DNA of 64,000 bases, taken from the NCBI RefSeq assembly GCF_002549775.1, contig NZ_NMTR01000016.1:62001-126000 (forward strand), written 5' to 3'. This DNA comes from Faecalibacterium langellae. GTDB lineage: Bacteria > Bacillota > Clostridia > Oscillospirales > Ruminococcaceae. Under the pieces are notes generated by a model that worked only from the letters and a program-made list of their open reading frames with translations, made no database searches and was not told the DNA's origin. A program made the position numbers and the translations under genes. The first letter of the stretch is position 1; the number at the start of each line of letters is the position of its first letter. This document shows, one piece after another, positions 18,905-27,128 of the stretch.

Positions 18905-20452
18905 ATGAAAGAAAATAAGATCTCCCGCCGCAGCTTTCTGAAATTTGGCGCAGCCGCTTCCGCCGTCGGTATGCTGGCCGCAGCACCCGTTGCCGCCCAG
19001 GCAGCCGAAGCAGATGCTTCCACCGCAGCAGACGAGGAAAACTGCCTGCTGGACCTGTTCAAGAAGCCCAAGTACATCTTCCTGTTCATCGGCGACGGCA
19101 TGGGCACCGCCCAGATCCAGTCCGCCCGCTTCTATAAGGGCACCGTGGACAACAACGGTGCTGTTACCGAGGCTGACCTGAGCTTTACCAGCTTCCCCAC
19201 CGTGGGCAGCGTGACCACCTACGACAGCACTTCCTTCTGCCCGGACTCCGCTTCCACCGCCACCTCCATCGCCACCGGCCACAAGACCGAGAGCGGCGTC
19301 ATCAACATGTGCCCCTGGACCCGCGACGTGCCCTATGAGACCATCGCCGAAAAGCTGCACAGCCAGAAAGGCTACAAGGTGGGCGTCATTTCTTCCGTCA
19401 ACATCGACCATGCCACCCCGGCCGCTTTCTATGCCCACCAGAACAGCCGCAAGAACTACTACCAGATCGGCGTGGAGCTGGCAAACTCCGGCTTTGAGTA
19501 TTTTGCAGGCGGCGAGTTCCAGAAGGTGAACGGCGACGGCACCGGCCCCAACAACCACGAGGTGGCTGCACAGGCTGGCTACAATGTGGTCACCACGCAG
19601 GCAGGCGCTGCTGCCCTGGCCGCAGGCGCAGGCAAGACCCTGATCATCGCCGAGAACCTGGCCGACGGCAAGGCCATGAACTACGCCATGGACGCCGCCG
19701 CAGGCGAGTGGCAGCTGACCGACTACGTGAAGAAGGGCATCGAGCTGCTGGACAACGACAAGGGCTTCTTCCTGATGACTGAGAGCGGCAAGATCGACTG
19801 GGCCTGCCACGCCAACGATGCCGCTGCTTCCATCCACGATGTGCTGGAGATGAGCAACGCCGTGCAGGCCGCCGTTGACTTCCAGAACAAGCACCCCAAC
19901 GAGACCCTGATCCTCGTCACCGCCGACCACGAGACCGGCGGCATGGCCATCGGCTACAAGACCACCAACTACGACACCTTCCTGACCAACCTGACCCACC
20001 AGAAGATGTCCTACGCAAAGTTCGATTCCACCTATGTGCAGGGCTACATTGCCAATAAGACCCCCTTTGAGACCGCCATGGCTGACGTGAAGGCAAACTT
20101 CGGTCTGACCCTGCCCACCGACCCGGCCGCCGCCAGCGCAGGCAAGCTGCTGCTGACCGACTACGAGGTGGAGAACCTGCGCACCGCCTACGAGCGCACC
20201 CTGGAGGTGGGTTCCTCCAGCCAGAGCAAGATGAGCCAGCAGGATTATGAGCTGTACGGCACCTACATCCCCTTCAGCATGGCCATCTGCCACACCATCA
20301 ACCACAAGTCCGGCATGGACCACACCACCTATGCCCACACCGGTGCCATGGTGAACATCTACGCAAACGGCGTGGGTGCTGAAAACTTCGGCGGTGTGTT
20401 CGACAACACCGAGATCTACCACAAGCTGGCGGACCTGACCAAGGTGCAGTAA
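18905..20452 (+). CDS. Secreted alkaline phosphatase with Tat signal
   Basis: A 515-residue PhoA-family enzyme that releases phosphate from monoesters outside the cytoplasm. ATG 18905 follows GAGAGGA; an in-frame ATG at 18884 has no such site. The N-terminus has a twin-arginine motif (SRRSFLKF) followed by a hydrophobic Ala-rich segment and an AQAAEA cleavage region, so it is exported folded. Metal and catalytic motifs: FIGDGMG, DSAS with Ser115 as nucleophile, ATGHKT, ADHETGGM and HTGAMVNIYANG. It stands alone with a following terminator. Confidence 0.93.
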   Translation: MKENKISRRSFLKFGAAASAVGMLAAAPVAAQAAEADASTAADEENCLLDLFKKPKYIFLFIGDGMGTAQIQSARFYKGTVDNNGAVTEADLSFTSFPTVGSVTTYDSTSFCPDSASTATSIATGHKTESGVINMCPWTRDVPYETIAEKLHSQKGYKVGVISSVNIDHATPAAFYAHQNSRKNYYQIGVELANSGFEYFAGGEFQKVNGDGTGPNNHEVAAQAGYNVVTTQAGAAALAAGAGKTLIIAENLADGKAMNYAMDAAAGEWQLTDYVKKGIELLDNDKGFFLMTESGKIDWACHANDAAASIHDVLEMSNAVQAAVDFQNKHPNETLILVTADHETGGMAIGYKTTNYDTFLTNLTHQKMSYAKFDSTYVQGYIANKTPFETAMADVKANFGLTLPTDPAAASAGKLLLTDYEVENLRTAYERTLEVGSSSQSKMSQQDYELYGTYIPFSMAICHTINHKSGMDHTTYAHTGAMVNIYANGVGAENFGGVFDNTEIYHKLADLTKVQ

Positions 20453-20483
20453 GTCCATCCACCGCTTTCCTTCGCGAATGTGC

Positions 20484-20537
20484 AAAAAGCTCCCCGCTCT
20501 GAAACCGCAGCGACTGCGGCAGGGTGGAGAGCTTTTG
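20484..20537 (+). terminator. Terminator after alkaline phosphatase
   Basis: AAAAGCTC...GAGCTTTT outer stem enclosing a CCGCAG-CGA-CTGCGG hairpin. Confidence 0.65.
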
Positions 20538-20582
20538 TATCTGTTATGCCGTCGGCCTTTGCGGCTCTGCGGTTGAAAAAGC

Positions 20583-20614
20583 AAATCGGGAAAGTCCGCA
20601 GACTTTCCCGATTT
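20583..20614 (-). terminator. mscL terminator with UGCG loop
   Basis: Minus strand: AAATCGGGAAAGT stem, C(UGCG)G cap, then GCTTTTTC. Confidence 0.88.
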
Positions 20615-20627
20615 GTAATTTAAAAAT

Positions 20628-21080
20628 TTAATTGTTGATCTCCGGGAAGCCCTCCAGCTTGCTGGTGCAGTGGGGGCAGCGCACGGCCTTGATGGCGATC
20701 TCGCTCTGGCAGAAGGGGCACACCTTGGTGGTGGGCTCTGCGGGCGCGGCGGGTGCTTCGGGCTTTTTGTGCAGGGAGTTGATCGCCTTGATGACCACGA
20801 ACAGCACGAATGCCACGATCAGGAAGTTGATGATGGCATTGATAAAGGAACCAATGCCGATCATCACATCGCCCACATGGATGCCGACGTCCGAAAAATC
20901 AGCGTTGAAAAACAGGCCGATGGCGGGGTTGATGATGTCGTTCACCAGTGAGTTGACGATCGAGGTGAACGCACCGCCGACGACCACGCCGACTGCCATG
21001 TCCAGCACGTTGCCGCGCATGGCGAATGCCTTGAATTCTTCCAGGAATTTCTTGATGCCCTTGCTCTCTTTTTCTGCCAT
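20628..21080 (-). CDS. mscL: Large-conductance mechanosensitive channel with zinc ribbon
   Basis: A 150-residue channel that opens under membrane tension to release solutes at osmotic downshock. The core is canonical: KKFLEEFKAFAMRGNVLDMAVGV, then TM1 with GGAFTSIV, periplasmic loop, and TM2 near residues 70-95. The C-terminal 40 residues carry CPFCQSEIAIKAVRCPHC, a rubredoxin-like zinc ribbon added to the cytoplasmic end, seen in some Clostridia but absent from E. coli MscL. I start at ATG 21080 (MAEKESKG, GGAG upstream); a much longer in-frame extension to 21332 has no support. Confidence 0.95.
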   Translation of the reverse strand: MAEKESKGIKKFLEEFKAFAMRGNVLDMAVGVVVGGAFTSIVNSLVNDIINPAIGLFFNADFSDVGIHVGDVMIGIGSFINAIINFLIVAFVLFVVIKAINSLHKKPEAPAAPAEPTTKVCPFCQSEIAIKAVRCPHCTSKLEGFPEINN

Positions 21081-21135
21081 AAGTAAATCTGCTCCTTTAC
21101 GCCCCTTATGCCGCAGGGGATTTTTATTTATCTCT

Positions 21136-21164
21136 ATGATAGCGGATTTTCCGCCTGCTTTCAA
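21136..21164 (-). promoter_or_regulatory. mscL promoter
   Basis: TTGAAA, 17-base spacer, TATCAT on the minus strand. A CCCCT/AGGGG hairpin lies in the leader. Confidence 0.65.
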
Positions 21165-21232
21165 GGGAAAAAGCCCTGTTTCGGCGTTTTTTTCGGGGCC
21201 CAAAATGCTGCGCCATTTTGGGCGGCAAAACA

Positions 21233-21264
21233 AACACGGGAAAGCCCGCAGGCTTTCCCGTGTT
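21233..21264 (-). terminator. Terminator of the lipoprotein gene, UGCG loop
   Basis: A 14-bp stem AACACGGGAAAGCC with TGCG loop on the minus strand, then a T-rich tract. Confidence 0.85.
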
Positions 21265-21282
21265 GTGGCTATAAAACGGAAA

Positions 21283-21753
21283 TTACTTCTCCGGTGCAGC
21301 AAAAGCGATGGGGGTAGCGCCTGCAGCGGCATCCACGTTCTTCAGAGAGATCGGGGTGGTCTCGTAGTGCAGGGTCTCAAAGCTCTGGGTCTCGCCGTCC
21401 TCGGTGGTGAACTCCAGCACGTAGTTCACATCGGACTGCTTGTCGGCGTCCTCGTCGCGGGTGATGACAACGCTCTCGCCGTCAGCCAGACCGTTTTCGC
21501 CGGCCAGATTGTCGCCCTTCTCCTCGCTGCCTACGTCGTACAGGTACAGCTCGGTGACGGTAGAACCAGTGGTGTTGTACACGGTGTACTCAGCGGAAAC
21601 AGCCTCGGCCTCGCTGGAAGCAGCCTCGGAGGAAGCGGCAGCAGAAGAAGCCACGGAAGAAGCAGCGGTGGAGGATGCGGAAGAACCGCATGCGGTCATG
21701 CCGACAGCCAGTGCTGCAGCGGCAGCAACGATAGCAGCATTCTTGAGTTTCAT
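21283..21753 (-). CDS. Lipoprotein of unknown function
   Basis: A 156-residue protein starting at ATG 21753 after AGGAG. The signal peptide ends in the lipobox MTAC with Cys near residue 22. A Ser/Ala/Glu linker of about 30 residues (SSASSTAASSVASS) follows, then a small domain that begins YTVYNTTGSTVTELYLYDVG and contains VITRDEDADK and YVLEFTTEDGE, all consistent with a beta-sandwich. It should be anchored on the outer face of the membrane. No known catalytic motif. It has its own promoter with an unusually long leader of about 70 bases and its own terminator. Confidence 0.85.
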   Translation of the reverse strand: MKLKNAAIVAAAAALAVGMTACGSSASSTAASSVASSAAASSEAASSEAEAVSAEYTVYNTTGSTVTELYLYDVGSEEKGDNLAGENGLADGESVVITRDEDADKQSDVNYVLEFTTEDGETQSFETLHYETTPISLKNVDAAAGATPIAFAAPEK

Positions 21754-21826
21754 GTGAAATATACTCCTTATAGTCTTTACTTCATGTTTGAATTCAACCA
21801 ACAAGGTGGGTTGGCTGACGAAGATG

Positions 21827-21855
21827 ATTATACGGAAATTTGGACAAAAAAGCAA
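21827..21855 (-). promoter_or_regulatory. Promoter of the lipoprotein gene
   Basis: TTGCTT, 17-base spacer, TATAAT on the minus strand. Confidence 0.7.
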
Positions 21856-21952
21856 GAATTTCATGCGCATTTTCCACGATGAAGCAGGAACTGTTACCAT
21901 TTTGACATGAAATGGACACATTTTAACATGTGCTAACATGAAGAAAACAAAA

Positions 21953-21976
21953 AGAACCTTCAAGATGGAAGGTTCT
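21953..21976 (-). terminator. Terminator of the ribbon-helix-helix gene
   Basis: Minus strand AGAACCTTC-CATCTT-GAAGGTTCT followed by TTTTTG. Confidence 0.88.
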
Positions 21977-21987
21977 GGCAAAAGACA

Positions 21988-22173
21988 TTATTTGGAACTT
22001 GATTCGGGAGGATCATCTTCCAGGTTGTCTAAAGCGTATTCAATGCAAAGCACGGTCAGTTTATTAAGAGAGATGTTTTTGTCGTTGCAGATCGTCTCCA
22101 TGCGGTCAACCAGCTCTTTTCGCAGCCGAAAGGTACGGTTGATGTATTCTTCTTTTGGAATCTTGAATGCCAC
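21988..22173 (-). CDS. Small ribbon-helix-helix-like protein
   Basis: About 61 residues. I choose GTG 22173 as the start because AGGGGG lies 8 bases upstream; another GTG three codons earlier (22182) overlaps that site. The sequence INRTFRLRKELVDRMETIC followed by KNISLNKLTVLCIEYAL fits the beta-alpha-alpha pattern of Arc/CopG-type DNA-binding proteins. The acidic tail is DNLEDDPPESSSK. It has its own terminator and a likely -10 (TATAAT near 22197). No toxin gene adjoins it, so it is more likely a free regulator than an antitoxin. Confidence 0.7.
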   Translation of the reverse strand: MAFKIPKEEYINRTFRLRKELVDRMETICNDKNISLNKLTVLCIEYALDNLEDDPPESSSK

Positions 22174-22249
22174 GATACACACCCCCTATGCTTCTATTAT
22201 AAAAACATGATACACAAAATCTACGCATTAAATTGTGCGCTATTTACAC

Positions 22250-22278
22250 TTGAAAAATAAGTGCAAATACAGTAAACT
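22250..22278 (+). promoter_or_regulatory. Promoter for the two orphan membrane protein genes
   Basis: TTGAAA, 17-base spacer, TAAACT. Confidence 0.6.
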
Positions 22279-22362
22279 TAAGAAAATCTGGCAAAAAGAG
22301 GCTGGCGGAGACCAACTTGCCAGAAAACGACCATAAATGAAACCTATGAGGAGGATGATCTT

Positions 22363-22548
22363 ATGGAGATGTTTGTTTTTATTGTGTATAGCGCGCTGGC
22401 TTACTGGGCGGCAGGGCAGACGATCTACGCCAATAAGATCCAAATCGGCACAATGAAGAATATTTTTCTTAACCGTCTTGTGGTGGGCATCCTGCTGGGG
22501 GTGATCCTGATCCCGGTGGCGATTCTGAAAAAGCTTTTCAGCCATTGA
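22363..22548 (+). CDS. Small membrane protein (61 residues)
   Basis: Starts at ATG 22363 after GAGGAGGATG. Two hydrophobic segments: residues 3-20 (FVFIVYSALAYWAAG) and 37-55 (NRLVVGILLGVILIPVAIL), with a basic end KKLFSH. No family recognised. It lies 24 bases before the next membrane protein gene, so the two are probably co-expressed. Confidence 0.7.
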   Translation: MEMFVFIVYSALAYWAAGQTIYANKIQIGTMKNIFLNRLVVGILLGVILIPVAILKKLFSH

Positions 22549-22572
22549 ACGGACGAAGTGAGGAGAAAAGCG

Positions 22573-24171
22573 ATGAGTGAACCAATGAAGATCTACGACG
22601 GCAGTGCCGAGGCCAAAACCGCCCGGAAACAGGCCAAAAGCTGGAACGGCTTCCATCTGCTGCTGACAGCGCCGGCCCGACGTGCTGTGATGCTGAGCAG
22701 CCTGAAGATCCCGATGCTGGTCGTCTTTATTGTGGGTTTGGCGGCAGGCATCGCTGCAGGAGCCGGCGTCGGGTTTGGTTTGGGATTTGGTACAGCGTTG
22801 GCGCTGGTGATCTATATGGGTTACCAGAACGATGTGTATAAAAAGCTGTACGCGCCGGAACGTGACCAAGGCGTTCTGACCCTGCCCGAGGGCATGACAT
22901 GGGAGCAGGCGGTGGAGCGCATCCGACACGGCTTTGCGCACCCGGACGTGGAACAGGTGACCGATACGCCGGAGGATATTACATTCCACAGCAAAAAACG
23001 CGGTACTTACCAGCTGAAAAATACGCCGGACGGTCTGCGGATGACCATTCTGGCAAAGCCGTCCCGGAGCGGCAAAAAGGAATATCTGTATGCGGTGTTC
23101 GGCAGTATGCTGCTCTCACAGGTGATCGCACTGCTCTACCCGGAAATGATCTCTGCCGCGCAGGTGGAAGAAGAAAAAGCCCAGGTGAACAAACTGTTCA
23201 GGCGGCACGGTCTGCCCATGCTCATTGAGTGGGTCATTGGCATCGTGGTGCTGGTCGTTATGGGCTGGATGCTGTATATGGCACTGTACTCGGATGCGGC
23301 CCGCTCCAAAGGCCTTTCGGAGGGTCACTACAGTGCGTTCCCCGCAGAAGCCACTGTGGGCGAAGTGCTGGATGACTTTTTTGTCAACGGCAAGTGGGAT
23401 AACTACGAGCAGAGCGGCGCGACCTTTGTCAGCTACACCGGTGAATGTGCGGACGCGCAGACCGGCGGGACGATCACCATAGGGTTCTACTTCAAACAGG
23501 AGGATGACGGCTCGTTCAGCATGGACCGGATGACATGGAACGGCGACACCATGAACCTGCTGAAGCAGTATGCTGTGCTTTCCAAGATCAGTGAGAGCTA
23601 TTGCCAGCATCATGGCATTGCAAACTCCGGCAGTAACCCGCTGGATGATGCGCTTGATTCACTGGACGACATTTTGAACGGCGACTTAAACGATGCTACC
23701 GGCGCCGTTCCTGAGCCGGAGAGTGAGCCGGAAGAACCTGCAGCTGAATCAGTAAGCGAGTCGGTAAGCGGTTCTGATGAGGAGAGCGAAGCGGACAGCG
23801 AATGGGACGATTGGGACTGGGGCGAAGACCTTTATACACGCATTCAAGTGGACGCCGGTCTGGCTGCGGATGGAGAACTGGATAATGAGGAACTCAGCTA
23901 TTTGCGTGCCATGGGAGAGGATGCGTTTTTCGACCAGTGGGAATACACCATGTGCGATGATATTGAAATGATCGGTTCCAGATACGATTACGAAACGGCG
24001 TACAGCATTTTTGAAAACTATGTTAATCTGTACGAGGTCGTATTCCCGAATGGCAGCCTGGCAGATAAATACATTTCTTATTGCTATGAGTCGAGCACAC
24101 CGGAAACGGAGGATCAGGCAGAAAATCGAGTACACGACATTACGGGTGAACTCCGTTATTACGACGACTGA
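22573..24171 (+). CDS. Membrane protein of unknown function with acidic linker
   Basis: A 532-residue protein starting at ATG 22573 after GAGGAG. Two hydrophobic stretches near residues 45-80 (Gly/Ala-rich, GLAAGIAAGAGVGFGLGFG), one around 215-240, and a possible one around 180. The region 85-175 looks like a soluble domain similar to YcxB-type modules (KKRGTYQLKNTPDGLRM). After the third helix comes an extracytoplasmic domain (VGEVLDDFFVNGKWDNYEQS). Then follow an acidic Ser/Glu linker and a C-terminal helical domain rich in Asp, Glu and Tyr. No enzyme motif. Codon and base use are slightly less GC-rich than its neighbours. Confidence 0.7.
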   Translation: MSEPMKIYDGSAEAKTARKQAKSWNGFHLLLTAPARRAVMLSSLKIPMLVVFIVGLAAGIAAGAGVGFGLGFGTALALVIYMGYQNDVYKKLYAPERDQGVLTLPEGMTWEQAVERIRHGFAHPDVEQVTDTPEDITFHSKKRGTYQLKNTPDGLRMTILAKPSRSGKKEYLYAVFGSMLLSQVIALLYPEMISAAQVEEEKAQVNKLFRRHGLPMLIEWVIGIVVLVVMGWMLYMALYSDAARSKGLSEGHYSAFPAEATVGEVLDDFFVNGKWDNYEQSGATFVSYTGECADAQTGGTITIGFYFKQEDDGSFSMDRMTWNGDTMNLLKQYAVLSKISESYCQHHGIANSGSNPLDDALDSLDDILNGDLNDATGAVPEPESEPEEPAAESVSESVSGSDEESEADSEWDDWDWGEDLYTRIQVDAGLAADGELDNEELSYLRAMGEDAFFDQWEYTMCDDIEMIGSRYDYETAYSIFENYVNLYEVVFPNGSLADKYISYCYESSTPETEDQAENRVHDITGELRYYDD

Positions 24172-24205
24172 GAACGATCTATAAGCGAAAGACGAAGAAA
24201 GCGGA

Positions 24206-24247
24206 GCTTCCGCACAGCACAGGCTGTGGGAAACTCCGCTTTTTTGA
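24206..24247. terminator. Terminator between convergent genes
   Basis: AAGCGGAG...CTCCGCTT stem with inner imperfect CACAGC/GCTGTG pairing and T6 on the plus strand. It faces the kduD end on the minus strand. Confidence 0.8.
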
Positions 24248-24260
24248 TACCTCGAAAAGC

Positions 24261-25061
24261 TTACTTGGGCTGGCGGCCGATGTAAGCCAGAATGCCGCCG
24301 TCGGCATACAGGATCTGGCCGTTCACAAAGTCGGAAGCGTGGCTGGCCAGGAATACGCAGGGGCCCACCATGTCGTCCGGCTCACCCCAGCGGCCTGCGG
24401 GGGTCTTGGCGGTGATGAACTGGTCAAAGGGGTGGCGGCTGCCGTCCGGCTGGATCTCGCGCAGGGGCGCGGTCTGGGCGGTGGCGATGTAGCCGGGGCC
24501 CATGCCGTTGCACTGGATGTTGTACTCGCCGTACTCGGAAGCAATGTTCTTGGTCAGCATCTTCAGGGCGCCCTTGGCGGCGGCATAGGCGGAGACGGTC
24601 TCACGGCCCAGCTCGCTCATCATGGAGCAGATGTTGATGATCTTGCCCTCACGCTTTGCGATCATATCCGGCAGCACGGCCTTGGAGCAGTTGAAGGCAC
24701 CGCCCACATGCACGTCGATGACACGCATGAAGTCGGCGTGGCTCATCTCGATCATGGGCACGCGCTTCATCAGACCGGCGTTGTTCACCAGAATGTCCAC
24801 GGGGCCCACTTCGGCCTTGATCTTGGCCACCATGGCGTTCACGGCGTCCTCGTCGGACACATCGGCCACATAGCCATGGGCCTCGATACCGGCAGCCTTG
24901 TAAGCAGCCAGGCCCTTTTCCAGGCTTGCCTCAGAAGAACAGTTGAAGCAGATAGCTGCACCGCATTTGGCCATGCCCTCTGCGATGGAAAAACCGATGC
25001 CGTGGGCACCGCCGGTGATCAGGGCCACCTTGCCCTGCAGATTGAAAGCGGAAAGATCCAT
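24261..25061 (-). CDS. kduD: 2-dehydro-3-deoxy-D-gluconate 5-dehydrogenase (SDR family)
   Basis: A 266-residue short-chain dehydrogenase. It has the cofactor motif TGGAHGIG, NNAG, catalytic Ser in NICSMMS, and YAAAKGA (Tyr and Lys). By itself it could be a gluconate 5-dehydrogenase, but its place next to kduI, kdgK and kdgA points to reduction of 2,5-diketo-3-deoxygluconate to KDG, the second step in using unsaturated uronates from pectin or glycosaminoglycans. A strong hairpin terminator lies upstream between it and kduI, so its level may be set lower than that of the genes before it. Confidence 0.88.
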   Translation of the reverse strand: MDLSAFNLQGKVALITGGAHGIGFSIAEGMAKCGAAICFNCSSEASLEKGLAAYKAAGIEAHGYVADVSDEDAVNAMVAKIKAEVGPVDILVNNAGLMKRVPMIEMSHADFMRVIDVHVGGAFNCSKAVLPDMIAKREGKIINICSMMSELGRETVSAYAAAKGALKMLTKNIASEYGEYNIQCNGMGPGYIATAQTAPLREIQPDGSRHPFDQFITAKTPAGRWGEPDDMVGPCVFLASHASDFVNGQILYADGGILAYIGRQPK

Positions 25062-25094
25062 GATTTTCTCCTTATCCCAGTTAAATTTTTAGCA

Positions 25095-25131
25095 AAACGC
25101 CCCGTACCGGTCCTCCCGGTACGGGGCGTTT
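25095..25131 (-). terminator. Intra-operon terminator between kduI and kduD
   Basis: A 14-bp perfect stem AAACGCCCCGTACC with a 9-base loop on the minus strand, followed by TTTGC and then an AT-rich stretch. The tract is short, so read-through is plausible. Confidence 0.75.
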
Positions 25132-25143
25132 GAATGGTGCTTT

Positions 25144-25992
25144 TTAGCGCAGGTCAGTGGTGGCGATGTTGTCCATGTCGTCAAACTCCATGTTCTCGCC
25201 GCCCATTGCCCAGATAAACGTATAGTTCGAGGTGCCTACGCCGCTGTGGATGCTCCAGGAGGGGCTGATGACAGCATCCTCGTTGTGCATCACGATGTGG
25301 CGGGTCTGGGTAGGCTCGCCGCACATGTGGAACACCACCTGCCCCTCGGGCAGTTCAAAGTAAGTATAGATCTCCATGCGCCGCTCGTGGGTGTGACTGG
25401 GCATCGTGTTCCAGTTGGAACCCGGCTCCAGCTCGGTCATACCCATGCTCAGCTGGCAGGTCTTCAGCACATCCGGGTGGATGAACTGGTTGATGGTGCG
25501 CTTATTGCAGGTCTCGACGTTGCCCAGAGGACGATGGTTTGCATCGGCCATCTTGATCAGGCGGGTCTCGTAAGAGCAATGTGCGGGAGCGGATACCATG
25601 TAGAACTTGGCGGGATGCTCCGGGTCGGCGGAAGCAAAAGTGACTTCCTTGGTGCCTTTGGTGATGTACAGGCAGTCCTTATAGCCCAGTTCGTACTTTA
25701 CGCCGTCAGCCACCACGATGCCGGTGGAATCCTTGCCGATGTTGAACATGCCGATCTCGCGGCGCTCCAAAAAGTAGTGGGTGCCAAAGTTGGCCCAGAT
25801 GTCGATGCCCTTGTCGATGGACACGGTCTCGTGCACCGGCATGCAGCCCAACGTGACCATACGGTCCACATGACTGTACACAGCAACGACCTCATCGGCC
25901 TTGTACAGACCGGTGATGAGCATTTCGTCCCGCATTTCCTCGGTGGTATAGCGCTTGAAATCCTTCTGGTTGCAGGAGTAGCGGATATCCAT
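25144..25992 (-). CDS. kduI: 5-dehydro-4-deoxy-D-glucuronate isomerase
   Basis: A 282-residue cupin-fold isomerase that converts 5-keto-4-deoxyuronate to 2,5-diketo-3-deoxygluconate in the cytosol. The N-terminus MDIRYSCNQKDFKRYTTEEM and the zinc-binding region with TMPSHTHERRMEIYTYFELP (His residues and Glu), then MHNEDAVISPSWSIHSGVGT, are diagnostic. Length matches the family. It lies 19 bases after kdgK. With kduD it supplies KDG to the kinase and aldolase upstream in the same operon. No unsaturated glucuronyl hydrolase or lyase gene is in this window. Confidence 0.96.
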   Translation of the reverse strand: MDIRYSCNQKDFKRYTTEEMRDEMLITGLYKADEVVAVYSHVDRMVTLGCMPVHETVSIDKGIDIWANFGTHYFLERREIGMFNIGKDSTGIVVADGVKYELGYKDCLYITKGTKEVTFASADPEHPAKFYMVSAPAHCSYETRLIKMADANHRPLGNVETCNKRTINQFIHPDVLKTCQLSMGMTELEPGSNWNTMPSHTHERRMEIYTYFELPEGQVVFHMCGEPTQTRHIVMHNEDAVISPSWSIHSGVGTSNYTFIWAMGGENMEFDDMDNIATTDLR

Positions 25993-26011
25993 TCTGGACT
26001 CCTTCCTGCTC

Positions 26012-27037
26012 TTAGCGCTGGATACGGCCGGAACCGTCGCCGCCGGCCAGCTTCTCGACCTCGGACACGGTCATCATGTTGTAGTCGCCCTCGATGGAGT
26101 GCTTCAGAGCGGAAGCTGCAACTGCAAACTCGACAGCCTCCTGGGTGGTCTTGCCGGTCAGCAGGCTGTAGATCAGGCCGCCGCCGAAGGAGTCGCCGCC
26201 GCCAACGCGGTCGATGATCTTCAGCTCGTACTTCTTGGAGAAGCAGTACTCATTGGAAGCAACATCATACAGCATTGCGCTCCAGCCGTTCTCGGAAGCG
26301 TTGTGGCTCTCACGCAGGGTGATAGCGACCTTCTCGAAGTGGAACTTGTCAGCCAGCTGCTTAGCCACGCTCTTGTAGCCCTCAGCGTTCAGCTTGCCGC
26401 CGTAGATATCGGTAGCCTCGGCCTCGATGCCGAACACGTCCTTTGCGTCCTCCTCGTTGGAGATGCAGACGTCAACGTACTCGCACAGCTTGGTCATAGC
26501 CTCACGAGCCTGCTCGCGGGTCCACAGCTTGCCGCGGTAGTTCAGGTCGCAGCTGATCTTCACGCCGTGAGCCTTAGCAGCCTTGCAGGCCTCCAGGCAG
26601 ATCTCAACAACGTTTGCGCCCAGAGCCGGGGTAATGCCGGTGAAGTGGAACCAATCCACACCCTCGAAGATCTTGTCCCAATCGAAGTCGGAAGGCTGAG
26701 CCAGCTGGATGGCACTGTTGGCACGGTCGTAGATGCAGACGGAACCGCGCTGAGAAGCGCCCTTCTCGTTGTAGTAGATACCAACGCGATCGCCGCCGCG
26801 GGTGATCATGCTGGTGTCAACGCCGTAGCGGCGCAGGCTGTTGACAGCGGCCTGGCCGATAGCGTGTGCGGGGAGCTTGGTGACGAAAGCTGCGTCCAGG
26901 CCGTAGTTTGCCAGAGAGACAGCAACGTTTGCCTCGCCGCCGCCGAAGGTGAACTCCAGGCTGTTAGCCTGAACGAAACGCTCATAGTTGAACGGCTGCA
27001 GACGGACCATCAGTTCGCCAAAAGTAACGACTTTCAT
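26012..27037 (-). CDS. kdgK: 2-keto-3-deoxygluconate kinase (PfkB family)
   Basis: A 341-residue sugar kinase that phosphorylates KDG to KDPG. PfkB signatures are the N-terminal FTFGGGEANVAVSLANYG and the C-terminal DRVGGGDSFGGGL, which holds the catalytic Asp and anion hole. GGAG precedes ATG 27037. It lies 91 bases after the aldolase gene. That gap holds GC-rich inverted sequence but no T tract, so the genes probably read through. This pathway also serves altronate/mannonate catabolism, which fits the uxaA gene near the right edge of the window. Confidence 0.95.
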   Translation of the reverse strand: MKVVTFGELMVRLQPFNYERFVQANSLEFTFGGGEANVAVSLANYGLDAAFVTKLPAHAIGQAAVNSLRRYGVDTSMITRGGDRVGIYYNEKGASQRGSVCIYDRANSAIQLAQPSDFDWDKIFEGVDWFHFTGITPALGANVVEICLEACKAAKAHGVKISCDLNYRGKLWTREQAREAMTKLCEYVDVCISNEEDAKDVFGIEAEATDIYGGKLNAEGYKSVAKQLADKFHFEKVAITLRESHNASENGWSAMLYDVASNEYCFSKKYELKIIDRVGGGDSFGGGLIYSLLTGKTTQEAVEFAVAASALKHSIEGDYNMMTVSEVEKLAGGDGSGRIQR

Positions 27038-27128
27038 TGGTTTTTCTCCTTTATTTACAGGTGTTTATGATATCCTGCTGCGGGGCATCCCCGGCGCGGC
27101 AGGGCTTTTACGGAAAGCGGGCTGGCGC

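Noticed and set aside
22240-22989. Minus-strand frame opposite the small membrane protein
   Set aside because: Overlaps two genes with good ribosome sites on the plus strand and has no recognisable domain.
27038-27128. Possible terminator between kdgA and kdgK
   Set aside because: There is GC-rich inverted sequence, but it is not followed by a T tract on the minus strand.
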